Assembly (NCBI GenBank): GCA_009785505.1
Contig: WQWA01000008.1
Span: 1 to 57,341, forward strand
Source of the DNA: Bacteroidales bacterium
GTDB lineage: Bacteria > Bacteroidota > Bacteroidia > Bacteroidales > P3
DNA: 57,341 nucleotides
Reading direction: 5' to 3'
The notes beneath the pieces are model-generated. The model made no database searches. It was not told the DNA's origin and saw only the letters and a list, made by a program, of their open reading frames with translations. This document shows, one piece after another, positions 19,301 to 27,848 of this stretch. Numbering within the stretch: the first letter of the stretch is position 1; every line of letters starts with the position of its first letter. Made by a program: the position numbers and the translations under genes.

Positions 19301-20177
19301 TCGACAGGCTCAGCCACCGCTGGATTGCTTCGCTACGCTCGCAATGACGACAAACAATCCCGCAATGACGACAGAAAACCCCATTGCTTACCTCCCGGTT
19401 TTCCCCGGAATGAACAGCGACTACGATGTGACAAAAGCGTTTGAAAGAGCCGGTGCAGAGGTTGTCAGCACAGTGTTTTGCAATCTCAAAAGTGAGGACA
19501 TTTCCCGTTCCATCGAACAAATGAAAGAACAGATCAGCAAGTGTCATATTTTTGCAATCAGTGGAGGTTTTTCCAATGGCGACGAGCCCGATGGTAGTGG
19601 GAAATTCATTGCAAATGTATTGAACAATAAAATCATTGCAGAAGAAATTCACAAATTGATTGAGCGTGGCGGTTTGATTCTCGGAATTTGTAACGGCTTT
19701 CAAGCCCTTGTAAAATCAGGACTTTTGCCTTACGGTAAATTGGGAATGGTCACAAAAGATTCGCCAACATTATTCAAAAACGACATCAATCGTCATATTT
19801 CACAAATTGCGAAAACCCGTGTATCATCAGTAAATTCGCCGTGGTTGGCGGGTTTCACTTTGGGCGAGGAACACGCCGTAGCGGTAAGTCACGGCGAAGG
19901 AAAATTCGTGGTTAGCGAGGAAATGGCAAACGAGCTTTTTGCCAACGGACAAGTCGCTTTTCAATATGTTGACCTTGACGAAAACATCACAACCGAATCG
20001 CCTCACAACCCCAACGGCTCGATGTATGCGATAGAAGGCATCATCAGCAAAAACGGTCAAATCCTCGGCAAAATGGGACATTCCGAACGCTACGAAAACA
20101 ACCTTTTCAAAAATATCGATGGCAACAAAACTCAAGATATTTTCAAAAATGCAGTGAGGTATTTTCAGAAAAAATAA
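16369..20177 (+). CDS. purL: Phosphoribosylformylglycinamidine synthase, frameshifted
   Basis: This is the large single-chain PurL with a C-terminal glutaminase, converting FGAR to FGAM. The sequence reads in one frame from 16369 to about 18380 and in another to 20177. Adding one G at 18381-18382 (ggcgg to gggcgg) restores PLGGETQ and gives exactly 1269 residues, the expected size. Without it the first part stops at 18465. Visible motifs are NDFGAGGVSV and GGKDSMSG in the synthase part, and GICNGFQ (catalytic Cys) and GHSERY in the glutaminase. Two palindromic repeats are read in frame, at 16879 and 19263, the latter in the linker before the glutaminase. A sequencing or assembly error is as likely as a real mutation. 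Confidence 0.92.
16879..16906. repeat. Palindromic repeat family 2 inside purL
   Basis: This 28-bp near-perfect palindrome has the arms gtaggggcgaataa and ttattcgcccttac, with one mismatch. It is translated as about PVGANNYSPL near residues 170-180 of PurL. Confidence 0.85.
19263..19349. repeat. Palindromic repeat family 1 with nested family 3 arm, inside purL
   Basis: The ends cgtcattgcgag and ctcgcaatgacg are perfect inverted repeats, with inner stem words gaagcaatcca and tggattgcttc. Between them lies gcttcgacaggctcagccac, one arm of family 3. The 87 bp equal 29 codons without a stop. A further partial end (cgcaatgacgac) follows at 19361-19372. Confidence 0.9.
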
Positions 20178-20213
20178 CTTTACAAACTTTACGAACTTTA
20201 TAAACTTTACAAA
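20178..20213. repeat. 9-bp tandem repeat between purL and purC
   Basis: Four perfect-length units (ctttacaaa, ctttacgaa, ctttataaa, ctttacaaa) start right after the purL stop and end ten bases before the purC ATG. Confidence 0.85.
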
Positions 20214-20223
20214 CTAAATATCA

Positions 20224-20931
20224 ATGGAAAAGCAACAAATGCTCTACGAAGGCAAAGCCAAACAAGTCTACAAAACCGAAAATCCTGACCTGATCGTCAT
20301 TCGCTACAAAGACGATGCCACGGCGTACAACAACGTGAAAAAAGCATCGATCGACAACAAGGGACTTCTCAACAACGAAATTTCAGCCATCATTTTTAGT
20401 AAATTGCACGAAGTTGGTATCAAAACTCACTTCATTGAAAGATTAAACGAACGCGATCAACTTTGTCGTATTGTGAAAATTTTCCCGTTGGAATTTATCG
20501 TGAGAAATATCATAGCAGGCTCAATGGCAAAGCGTTTGAACATTCCGGAAGGCACTAAACCGAACAACTTGATTATTGATATTTGTTACAAAAAAGACGA
20601 GTTGGGCGATCCGCTAATCAACAACGATCACGCTGTTGCACTTGGTGCTGCAACCTACGAGGAGTTGGAAATTATGTATAACATAACTCGCAAAATCAAT
20701 GAAGTATTGATCGAACTTTTCAAAGAATTAGGCATTACGCTTGTCGATTTCAAAATAGAATTCGGTAAAACGCTTGACGGCGAAATAGTTCTTGCCGACG
20801 AAATCAGCCCGGATACTTGCCGTCTTTGGGACATTGAAACTAACGAGAAATTAGATAAAGACCGCTTTCGTCGTGATCTTGGCAAAGTGAAAGAGGCGTA
20901 CGAAGAAATCCTGAAACGATTAACAAAATGA
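20224..20931 (+). CDS. purC: SAICAR synthetase
   Basis: This 235-residue enzyme joins CAIR and aspartate using ATP. Typical parts are [38 protein letters not shown] and [14 protein letters not shown]. The size matches the Bacillus-type PurC. It follows purL across a 9-bp tandem repeat, and its stop overlaps the purF start by four bases (ATGA). Confidence 0.97.
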   Translation: MEKQQMLYEGKAKQVYKTENPDLIVIRYKDDATAYNNVKKASIDNKGLLNNEISAIIFSKLHEVGIKTHFIERLNERDQLCRIVKIFPLEFIVRNIIAGSMAKRLNIPEGTKPNNLIIDICYKKDELGDPLINNDHAVALGAATYEELEIMYNITRKINEVLIELFKELGITLVDFKIEFGKTLDGEIVLADEISPDTCRLWDIETNEKLDKDRFRRDLGKVKEAYEEILKRLTK

Positions 20932-22313
20932 CATTGATCAACGACAGAAAACTAAACGAGGAATGCGGAATTTTCGGTGTGTTCGGCGTACACGATGCGT
21001 CTTCGCTCACGTATTACGGCTTGCACGCTCTGCAACACAGAGGGCAAGAAGGTTGCGGAATTACGTGTTTCGACAACCGTGAACTTAATCGAATAAAAGG
21101 CGAAGGTTTAGTTACCGAAGTTTTTAACGAAAAAAATCTTGCAACACTCCACGGCGACATGGCAATCGGTCACGTGCTTTATTCCGCCGACTGCAACAGA
21201 AAACTTGACAATGTTCAACCGTTTATTTTCACACACAGCACGGGTGATTTTACATTGGCACACAACGGAAGTCTTGTCAATTCAACGCAACTGAAAAAAT
21301 ATCTGGAAGATAAGGGCAGTCTTTTTCATTCCACATCCGACAGCGAAATTCTGGCACACCTCATCAAAAAAGACAACGATAGTCGCGACAGACTTTTTCA
21401 CATTATCGATGCACTGAATATGATGGAAGGTGCATTCGCTTTTGTCGTTATGACGGCAAGCAAAATCTACGCCATTCGCGACAAACACGGCTTGCGACCG
21501 CTTTCTTTGGGCAAACTCAACGGCGGTTATGTTGTGAGTAGCGAGACCTGTGCATTCGATGCAACCGGCGTGGAATTTATCAGAGATGTAGAGCCCGGCG
21601 AAATAGTTGTTATTGATAAAGATGGTTTGACAAGTGTGGATTATTCCAAGTTCAAACGCTACAATATGTGTGCGATGGAATACATCTACTTTGCCCGTCC
21701 CGACAGCGATATCGAGGGCACAAACGTACATTCTTTTCGTAAAGAAACCGGAAAACTATTGGCACAAGAAGCCCCCGTTGATGCAGACATTGTGATTGGC
21801 GTTCCCGATTCAAGCCTTAGTGCTGCCGTTGGATACAGCGAGGCAAGCGGTATTCCCTACGAAAAGGGGCTCATCAAAAATAAATATGTTGGCAGAACAT
21901 TTATCCAGCCTTCCCAAGCGTTGCGTGAGAAAGGTGTTAAAATGAAATTGTCGGCAGTGAGAAGTATTGTCAACGGCAAACGTGTTGCACTTATTGATGA
22001 TTCGATTGTTCGAGGAACGACCGTTCAAAGAATTGTTGGAATGCTCAAACAATTTGGAGCAAAAGAAGTGCACTTGCGAATAGCAAGTCCTGAAATGACA
22101 CACCCGTGTTTTTACGGTGTAGAAACAACCAATGGCGACGAATTAATCAGTGCACGATTGAAAGATATTGAGAAAATCAAAGAAAATATCGGTGCAGATT
22201 CGTTAGCATTTTTATCGGTAGAATCACTCTACAAAGCCGGCAATCGTAGCGAACTTTGTGTTGCGTGTTTTACGGGGAAATATCCTACGCCGTTATATAA
22301 AAACCAACAATAA
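20928..22313 (+). CDS. purF: Amidophosphoribosyltransferase
   Basis: This 461-residue enzyme makes phosphoribosylamine from PRPP and glutamine, the first step of the pathway. The N-terminal nucleophile cysteine is in [10 protein letters not shown] at residue 13, preceded by a 12-residue propeptide that must be removed, as in Bacillus PurF. The PRPP-binding motif is [12 protein letters not shown]. The C-terminal [13 protein letters not shown] holds cysteines that match the iron-sulfur type of PurF. It overlaps purC by four bases. Confidence 0.97.
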   Translation: MTLINDRKLNEECGIFGVFGVHDASSLTYYGLHALQHRGQEGCGITCFDNRELNRIKGEGLVTEVFNEKNLATLHGDMAIGHVLYSADCNRKLDNVQPFIFTHSTGDFTLAHNGSLVNSTQLKKYLEDKGSLFHSTSDSEILAHLIKKDNDSRDRLFHIIDALNMMEGAFAFVVMTASKIYAIRDKHGLRPLSLGKLNGGYVVSSETCAFDATGVEFIRDVEPGEIVVIDKDGLTSVDYSKFKRYNMCAMEYIYFARPDSDIEGTNVHSFRKETGKLLAQEAPVDADIVIGVPDSSLSAAVGYSEASGIPYEKGLIKNKYVGRTFIQPSQALREKGVKMKLSAVRSIVNGKRVALIDDSIVRGTTVQRIVGMLKQFGAKEVHLRIASPEMTHPCFYGVETTNGDELISARLKDIEKIKENIGADSLAFLSVESLYKAGNRSELCVACFTGKYPTPLYKNQQ

Positions 22314-22324
22314 ACAACAAAATT

Positions 22325-23353
22325 ATGGCAAAAACCTACGAAAAAGCAGGCGTAAATCTCGAAGCAGGTTATGAAGTTGTTCGTCGAATAAAAAAACACG
22401 TTGCATCTACGCAAAGGCTCGGTGTTATGGGAAATATCGGGGCTTTTGGGGGTATGTTTGACCTTTCTGCACTCAATGTCAAAGAGCCAATTCTCGTGAG
22501 TGGAACGGACGGCGTTGGCACAAAACTCAAACTCGCATTTGAATTGGATAAGCACGACACGATTGGCATTGATGCCGTTGCAATGTGTGTAAACGACGTT
22601 TTGGCACAAGGTGCAGAGCCGTTGTTTTTCCTTGATTATATTGCCGTTGGAAGTAATGAGCCTGAAAAAATAGAGGCTATCGTGAGTGGTGTTGCCGAAG
22701 GTTGCCGTCAAGCGGGATGTGCACTTATCGGTGGTGAAACTGCCGAAATGCCCGGTATGTACGCCGATGGTGAGTATGATATTGCCGGATTCACGTGCGG
22801 AGTTGTTGAAAAATCGAAATTGATTGATGGAACGAAAGTCGCTGTTGGCGATGTGTTGGTGGGAATTGCGTCGAGTGGTGTGCATTCCAACGGATTCAGT
22901 CTTGTGCGAAAAATTGTGAAAGATGCCAACCTGAATTTGGATGAAAAATATCCCGAATTTGACGGGAAAACTCTCGGCGAAATTTTATTAACGCCAACGA
23001 AAATATATGTGAAATCTGTTCTTGAAGTCGTTGCCAATTGCGATGTTCACGGCATCAGTCACATCACAGGCGGAGGATTTGATGAAAATATTCCTCGCAT
23101 TCTAAAAGACGGACAAGGCGTAGAAATCAAAGTCAATTCTTGGGAAGTTTTACCCATTTTTTCATTCCTTGAAAAACACGGAAACATCAATCATCGTGAG
23201 ATGTTTAACATTTTCAATATGGGTATTGGAATGGTCATCGCGTTAAGCGAAAAAGAGGCGGAGAAAGCGATTGGGATTTTGAAATCGCAGGGGGAAACGG
23301 CAACGATTGTCGGTAGAATTATTGAAGGAGAAGGTGTGAATTACGAATTGTAG
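22325..23353 (+). CDS. purM: Phosphoribosylformylglycinamidine cyclo-ligase
   Basis: This 342-residue AIR synthetase closes the imidazole ring of FGAM. Family motifs are [48 protein letters not shown] and [15 protein letters not shown]. The length is normal. It begins 11 bp after purF and its stop codon lies in a family 2 palindrome. Confidence 0.97.
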   Translation: MAKTYEKAGVNLEAGYEVVRRIKKHVASTQRLGVMGNIGAFGGMFDLSALNVKEPILVSGTDGVGTKLKLAFELDKHDTIGIDAVAMCVNDVLAQGAEPLFFLDYIAVGSNEPEKIEAIVSGVAEGCRQAGCALIGGETAEMPGMYADGEYDIAGFTCGVVEKSKLIDGTKVAVGDVLVGIASSGVHSNGFSLVRKIVKDANLNLDEKYPEFDGKTLGEILLTPTKIYVKSVLEVVANCDVHGISHITGGGFDENIPRILKDGQGVEIKVNSWEVLPIFSFLEKHGNINHREMFNIFNMGIGMVIALSEKEAEKAIGILKSQGETATIVGRIIEGEGVNYEL

Positions 23354-23373
23354 GGGCGTATTGCATACGCCCG
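23350..23373. repeat. Palindromic repeat family 2, purM-purN
   Basis: The arms gggcgtat and atacgccc with a three-base loop follow gtag, which supplies the purM stop codon. The element lies in the 40-bp gap before the purN ATG at 23394. Confidence 0.8.
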
Positions 23374-23393
23374 TCTTTCGAGGTGTAGGATTT

Positions 23394-23963
23394 ATGAATA
23401 CTAAAAAACACATAGCAGTTTTTGCCAGCGGAAACGGAAGCAATTTCGAAGCCATCGCTTGTGCTTGTGCTGAAAACCGCTTAAATGCAGAGGTTGTGCT
23501 GTTGGTGTGCGATAATCCAAAGGCGTTCGTCATTCAAAGAGCAGAAAAATTTAACATTCCCGTTTTTGCATTTCAACCAAAAGACTACGCTCACAAAGCC
23601 GATTATGAAACAGAAATCGTACAACTGTTGAAAAAACACAATGTCGATTTGATTTGCTTAGCCGGTTATCTGCGTTTGGTTTCTGATGTTTTGCTTGACG
23701 AATATGAGGGCAAAATTATCAACATTCATCCTTCGCTTTTGCCTGAATTCAAAGGGCTTCACGCCATTCAACAAGCCTTTGAATCCGGTGCGAAAATAAC
23801 CGGTGTAACCACACACTTTGTTGATAAAACTTTGGATGGCGGAAAAATTATCGACCAAGTCGAAGTTCCAATCGAAAATTGCACCCTCGAAGAATTGGAA
23901 ACCCGCATTCACACCGCAGAACACAAACTATACATCAAAACACTCGCGAAACTTTTGACATGA
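23394..23963 (+). CDS. purN: Phosphoribosylglycinamide formyltransferase
   Basis: This 189-residue enzyme formylates GAR using 10-formyl-tetrahydrofolate. The start at 23394 begins MNTKKHIAVFASGNGSNFEA; an upstream TTG in frame lies inside a palindrome and is rejected. The catalytic region is INIHPSLLPEFKG and GVTTHFVDKTLDGGKII. The formyl donor can be supplied by FolD, encoded at the end of the same cluster. Confidence 0.95.
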   Translation: MNTKKHIAVFASGNGSNFEAIACACAENRLNAEVVLLVCDNPKAFVIQRAEKFNIPVFAFQPKDYAHKADYETEIVQLLKKHNVDLICLAGYLRLVSDVLLDEYEGKIINIHPSLLPEFKGLHAIQQAFESGAKITGVTTHFVDKTLDGGKIIDQVEVPIENCTLEELETRIHTAEHKLYIKTLAKLLT

Positions 23964-23966
23964 CAA

Positions 23967-24001
23967 CTTTACAAACTTTATAACTTTATAAACTTTACAA
24001 A
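23967..24001. repeat. 9-bp tandem repeat between purN and purH
   Basis: Four ctttaYaaa units (one of 8 bp) end five bases before the purH ATG at 24007. Confidence 0.85.
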
Positions 24002-24006
24002 CTAAC

Positions 24007-25608
24007 ATGAGAGCACTAATTAGCGTCAGCAACAAAACAGGCATAGTAGAATTTGCAAAAAACCTACAAAAATCAGGTTGGGAAATTATCGCAACCGGCG
24101 GAACGATGAAACTACTTCAAGACGAAGGCGTAAATGTGATTAACATCAGCGACATCACAGGGTTTCCGGAGATTTGCGATGGCAGAGTGAAAACACTTCA
24201 CCCCAATGTTCACGGCGGACTTCTCGCTCGCAGAGATGATAACAGCCACTTGCAAGCGTTGAAAGAAAATAACATTGAATTTATAGACATGGTTTGCGTG
24301 AATTTGTATCCGTTTGGTGAAACCATTGCAAAATTTGACGTTACAATGGAAGAAGCTATTGAAAATATAGACATCGGTGGTCCGTCAATGCTGAGAAGTG
24401 CTGCAAAAAATTACAACGATGTAACCGCTGTTTGTGATCCGCAAGATTACGATCGCATCATCGAGGAAATCCAAAAAAACGGAAATACAACATCCGAAAC
24501 ACGTTTGCAATTATCGGCGAAAGCGTTTAGTCACACGGCAGTTTATGATTCATGCATCGCGATGTATTTGCAAGACAATGTAGATGAATCAATTCGTCAT
24601 TGCGAGAGCGAATGCTCGAAGCAATCTATGTCTGGATTACTTCACTCCGTTCGCAATGACGCTAAAAAGATATTCCTAAATTTTGAATTGGCACAATGCC
24701 TCCGCTACGGCGAAAACCCCCACCAATCCGCCAAATTCTACAAACAAGACACCGCTGTTCCGTACTCGCTCGCATTCGCCAAACAACTTCACGGAAAAGA
24801 ATTATCATACAACAACATTCAAGATGCGAACGCCGCACTCAACATCGCCATGGAATTTGATGAGCCTTTTTGTGTGGGTTTGAAACACGCAAATCCTTGC
24901 GGTGCTGCGATTGGAGAAAATGCGTTTGATGCATGGCAAAAAACTTACGAGGCCGACAAAGTCAGTATTTTCGGTGGTATCGTGGCATTCAACCGAACTG
25001 TTGACGAAAAAACCGCACTCGCGTTAAAACCTGTCTTTTTGGAAATCGTGATTGCTCCCGAATTTACAGACGAGGCGTTGAGTGTTTTGACGGCAAAGAA
25101 AAACCTCCGACTTTTGGTTGTTGATATGTCGAAAAAAATCGCAAAACCACAACAAATTGTCAGCGTAAACGGTGGAATTTTAGTACAAGATTTAGACACC
25201 AATATAGTTGAAGTTACAGCAGAAATGACGGCTACCACGAAAAAACCAACCGCTTCACAATTAAGCGACCTAAATTTCGGTTGGCGAATTGTGAAACACG
25301 TTAAATCGAATGCCATTGTTGTAGTAAAAGATGGCTGCACAATCGGTGTTGGTGCAGGACAAATGAACCGCATCGGCTCTGCGGAAATTGCACTCAAACA
25401 AGCCAAAGAAAAAGGTATCACAAGTGGTTTAGTTTTGGCATCAGATGGATTTTTTCCATTTGATGATACTGTTACACTCGCCAATCAGTACGGCGTTGAT
25501 GCCATTGTTCAACCCGGCGGAAGCGTGCAAGACGAAGCATCTATTACCAAAGCCAACGAACTTAACATTACAATGGCACTCACAGGAATGCGGCATTTCA
25601 AACATTAA
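24007..25608 (+). CDS. purH: Bifunctional AICAR formyltransferase/IMP cyclohydrolase
   Basis: This 533-residue enzyme performs the last two steps to IMP. The N-terminal MGS-like cyclohydrolase domain has GGTMKLLQDEGV and GRVKTLHPNVHGGLLARRD; the C-terminal formyltransferase has LRYGENPHQSA, GLKHANPCGAA and SDGFFPFDDTV. Residues about 197-219 (IRHCESECSKQSMSGLLHSV and onward) are encoded by a family 1 palindrome and sit in the linker between the two domains, so the frame is kept and neither active site is hit. The enzyme is otherwise of normal composition. Confidence 0.96.
   Translation: MRALISVSNKTGIVEFAKNLQKSGWEIIATGGTMKLLQDEGVNVINISDITGFPEICDGRVKTLHPNVHGGLLARRDDNSHLQALKENNIEFIDMVCVNLYPFGETIAKFDVTMEEAIENIDIGGPSMLRSAAKNYNDVTAVCDPQDYDRIIEEIQKNGNTTSETRLQLSAKAFSHTAVYDSCIAMYLQDNVDESIRHCESECSKQSMSGLLHSVRNDAKKIFLNFELAQCLRYGENPHQSAKFYKQDTAVPYSLAFAKQLHGKELSYNNIQDANAALNIAMEFDEPFCVGLKHANPCGAAIGENAFDAWQKTYEADKVSIFGGIVAFNRTVDEKTALALKPVFLEIVIAPEFTDEALSVLTAKKNLRLLVVDMSKKIAKPQQIVSVNGGILVQDLDTNIVEVTAEMTATTKKPTASQLSDLNFGWRIVKHVKSNAIVVVKDGCTIGVGAGQMNRIGSAEIALKQAKEKGITSGLVLASDGFFPFDDTVTLANQYGVDAIVQPGGSVQDEASITKANELNITMALTGMRHFKH
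24595..24661. repeat. Palindromic repeat family 1 inside purH
   Basis: The ends cgtcattgcgag and cgcaatgacg match those in purL (19263) and near the efflux genes (51750). The inner part is shorter and more diverged. The visible element is 67 bp and is read without a stop in PurH. Confidence 0.88.
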
Positions 25609-25620
25609 AAAATCACAACA

Positions 25621-26949
25621 ATGGGCATAATAACCACAATTCTTGGAGGAAAAAAGCAAGACAGTATTCACTGGAACGAAGTAATTCATATGGAAAACGT
25701 AGAAAAAATGAACGTACTAATCATCGGAGGAGGCGGAAGAGAACACGCCATCGCAGATGCATTGTCGAAGTCGTCAAAAATTTCCAAAATTTATTGTGCA
25801 CCCGGAAATGCAGGAATAGCAGAATATGCAGAACTTGTCGCACTGAAAGATACCGATATGAACGGACTTCTTTCGTTTGCAATCGAAAAACAAATTGACC
25901 TTACTGTCGTTGGAGGTGAAACTTCGCTTGCCCTTGGAATTGTTGATGTTTTCAAAGAAAACGGTTTGCGAATTTTCGGTCCAACTCAAAAGGCGACACA
26001 AATCGAATCGAGCAAGAAATTTGCGAAAGATTTGATGATAAAATACGATATCCCGACGGCTGCCTACGAAGTATTCACAGATTTCAACGAGGCGTTGAAT
26101 CATGTTAAGGAAAAACCACTTCCTGCTGTCTTAAAATATGACGGGCTGGCTGCCGGAAAAGGTGTTGTTATCGCTGAAACTATTGAGGACGCAGAACATG
26201 CTTTGAAAGATATGTTAGTTAATGATAAATTCGGCGAGGGAAAAGTTGTTATTGAGGATTTTTTGGAAGGTCCGGAATTCTCGTTCATGTGTTTTGTTAG
26301 TGGGGCAGATGTTTATCCGATGGTTTTGGCACAAGATCACAAGCGTGCATTCGACGGCGATAAAGGCCCGAACACAGGCGGAATGGGTGCTTACGGGCCA
26401 CTTCCTTTTATCACAAAGGATGATGAAAAATTTGCTTTGGAGAACATCATGAAACCCACAGCACTTGCAATGCTTGAAGAAGGCTGTCCGTTTTCGGGTG
26501 TGTTGTACGGCGGACTGATGAAAACTAAAAACGGCATTAAAGTGATCGAATTCAATGCACGTTTTGGAGATCCGGAAACGGAAATTGTGCTACCAAGATT
26601 AAAAAGCGATATTTTCGATATTTTTTGCGGAATTGCCGATGGAAAAACTATCGAAATCGAATGGGACAATTTTCCGATTTTAGGCATTGTTATGGCTTCC
26701 AAAGGTTATCCCGGAGATTACGAAACGGGCTATGAAATCAATGGCCTTGACAATTCCGAAACAACCATTTATCACATGGGAACAACTGAAAAAGACGGAA
26801 AACTATTGACTTCCGGCGGACGGGTTCTTATGGTTGTAGGTAAAGGCAAAAATTTGAACGAAGCCCGAACAAATGCGTTGAAAGCCGTCAAAAAAATTGA
26901 ATGTAAAAATCTATTTTATCGCACGGATATTGGCGTTAAAGCATGTTAG
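25621..26949 (+). CDS. purD: Phosphoribosylamine-glycine ligase
   Basis: This ATP-grasp enzyme joins phosphoribosylamine and glycine to GAR. Family motifs are NVLIIGGGGREHAIADALSK, KYDGLAAGKGVVIAE, DHKRAFDGDKGPNTGGMGA and VIEFNARFGDPETE. From 25621 the protein is 442 residues, with about 29 residues before the conserved MNVLIIGG. ATGs at 25690 and 25708 are alternatives, and 25708 fits the usual family start. The extra N-terminus (MGIITTILGGKKQDSIHWNE) has no counterpart I recognise. It begins 12 bp after purH. Confidence 0.95.
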   Translation: MGIITTILGGKKQDSIHWNEVIHMENVEKMNVLIIGGGGREHAIADALSKSSKISKIYCAPGNAGIAEYAELVALKDTDMNGLLSFAIEKQIDLTVVGGETSLALGIVDVFKENGLRIFGPTQKATQIESSKKFAKDLMIKYDIPTAAYEVFTDFNEALNHVKEKPLPAVLKYDGLAAGKGVVIAETIEDAEHALKDMLVNDKFGEGKVVIEDFLEGPEFSFMCFVSGADVYPMVLAQDHKRAFDGDKGPNTGGMGAYGPLPFITKDDEKFALENIMKPTALAMLEEGCPFSGVLYGGLMKTKNGIKVIEFNARFGDPETEIVLPRLKSDIFDIFCGIADGKTIEIEWDNFPILGIVMASKGYPGDYETGYEINGLDNSETTIYHMGTTEKDGKLLTSGGRVLMVVGKGKNLNEARTNALKAVKKIECKNLFYRTDIGVKAC

Positions 26950-26976
26950 GTTAGGCAAAATCAAAAAACCAAGAAT

Positions 26977-27846
26977 ATGAAACTAATCAACGGAAAAACC
27001 ATTGCTGCAACAGTAAAAAGCGAAATCGCAAACGAAGTAAAGACCATGATTGATGCCGGTCGGAAAACACCGCATCTTGTCGCTGTTTTGGTTGGAACAG
27101 ACTCCGCCAGCGAAACTTACGTTGCGGCAAAAGAACGTGCTTGTAAAGAAGTCGGATTTACATCTTCAGTGTACAAATTATCCGAAAATATTACTGAAAA
27201 AGAACTTCTGAAAACCATTGAGCTTCTGAACAACGACGAGGGTGTGGATGGCTACATCGTGCAGCTTCCCTTGCCCAAACACATCGACACAAACGCAATC
27301 ATTTCTGCCATTGATCCGAAAAAAGATGTAGATGGTTTTCATCCGCAAAACGTAGGACGTATGGTGATGGATATGCCATGTTTTTTGCCCGCAACACCGG
27401 CAGGAATTATAACACTTTTGGAACGTTCGAATATCGAAACTGAAGGCAAAAACTGTGTGGTTGTCGGACGAAGCAATATCGTTGGAACGCCTGTTTCTAT
27501 TCTACTTTCAAGAAATTCGAAAAAAGCGAATTGCACCGTAACATTATGCCATAGCCGTACAAAAAATCTGAAAGAAATTTGCGCTTCCGCAGATATTTTG
27601 ATTGCTGCCATTGGTAAAGCCGAATTTATTACGGCAGATATGGTCAAAGACGGCGCCGTTGTGATTGATGTTGGTATCCATCGTGTAAACGACAACAGCG
27701 AAAAGGGCTACAAAATTGTCGGCGATGTGAAGTTTGACGAAGTAGCCCCAAAAAGCTCGTTTATCACGCCGGTTCCGGGTGGTGTTGGTCCGATGACGAT
27801 TGTTTCTTTGCTGAACAATACGTTGAAAGCTGCAAAGAAAAGTTGA
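26977..27846 (+). CDS. folD: Methylenetetrahydrofolate dehydrogenase/cyclohydrolase
   Basis: This 289-residue bifunctional enzyme interconverts methylene-, methenyl- and 10-formyl-tetrahydrofolate. Motifs are YVAAKERACKEVGF with the catalytic lysine, DGYIVQLPLPKHID, VVGRSNIVGTPVSILL and TPVPGGVGPMTI. Its place at the end of the purine cluster fits its supply of 10-formyl-THF to PurN and PurH. The gene converges on uvrA, with stops only two bases apart and no terminator hairpin between them. Confidence 0.97.
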   Translation: MKLINGKTIAATVKSEIANEVKTMIDAGRKTPHLVAVLVGTDSASETYVAAKERACKEVGFTSSVYKLSENITEKELLKTIELLNNDEGVDGYIVQLPLPKHIDTNAIISAIDPKKDVDGFHPQNVGRMVMDMPCFLPATPAGIITLLERSNIETEGKNCVVVGRSNIVGTPVSILLSRNSKKANCTVTLCHSRTKNLKEICASADILIAAIGKAEFITADMVKDGAVVIDVGIHRVNDNSEKGYKIVGDVKFDEVAPKSSFITPVPGGVGPMTIVSLLNNTLKAAKKS

Positions 27847-27848
27847 TT

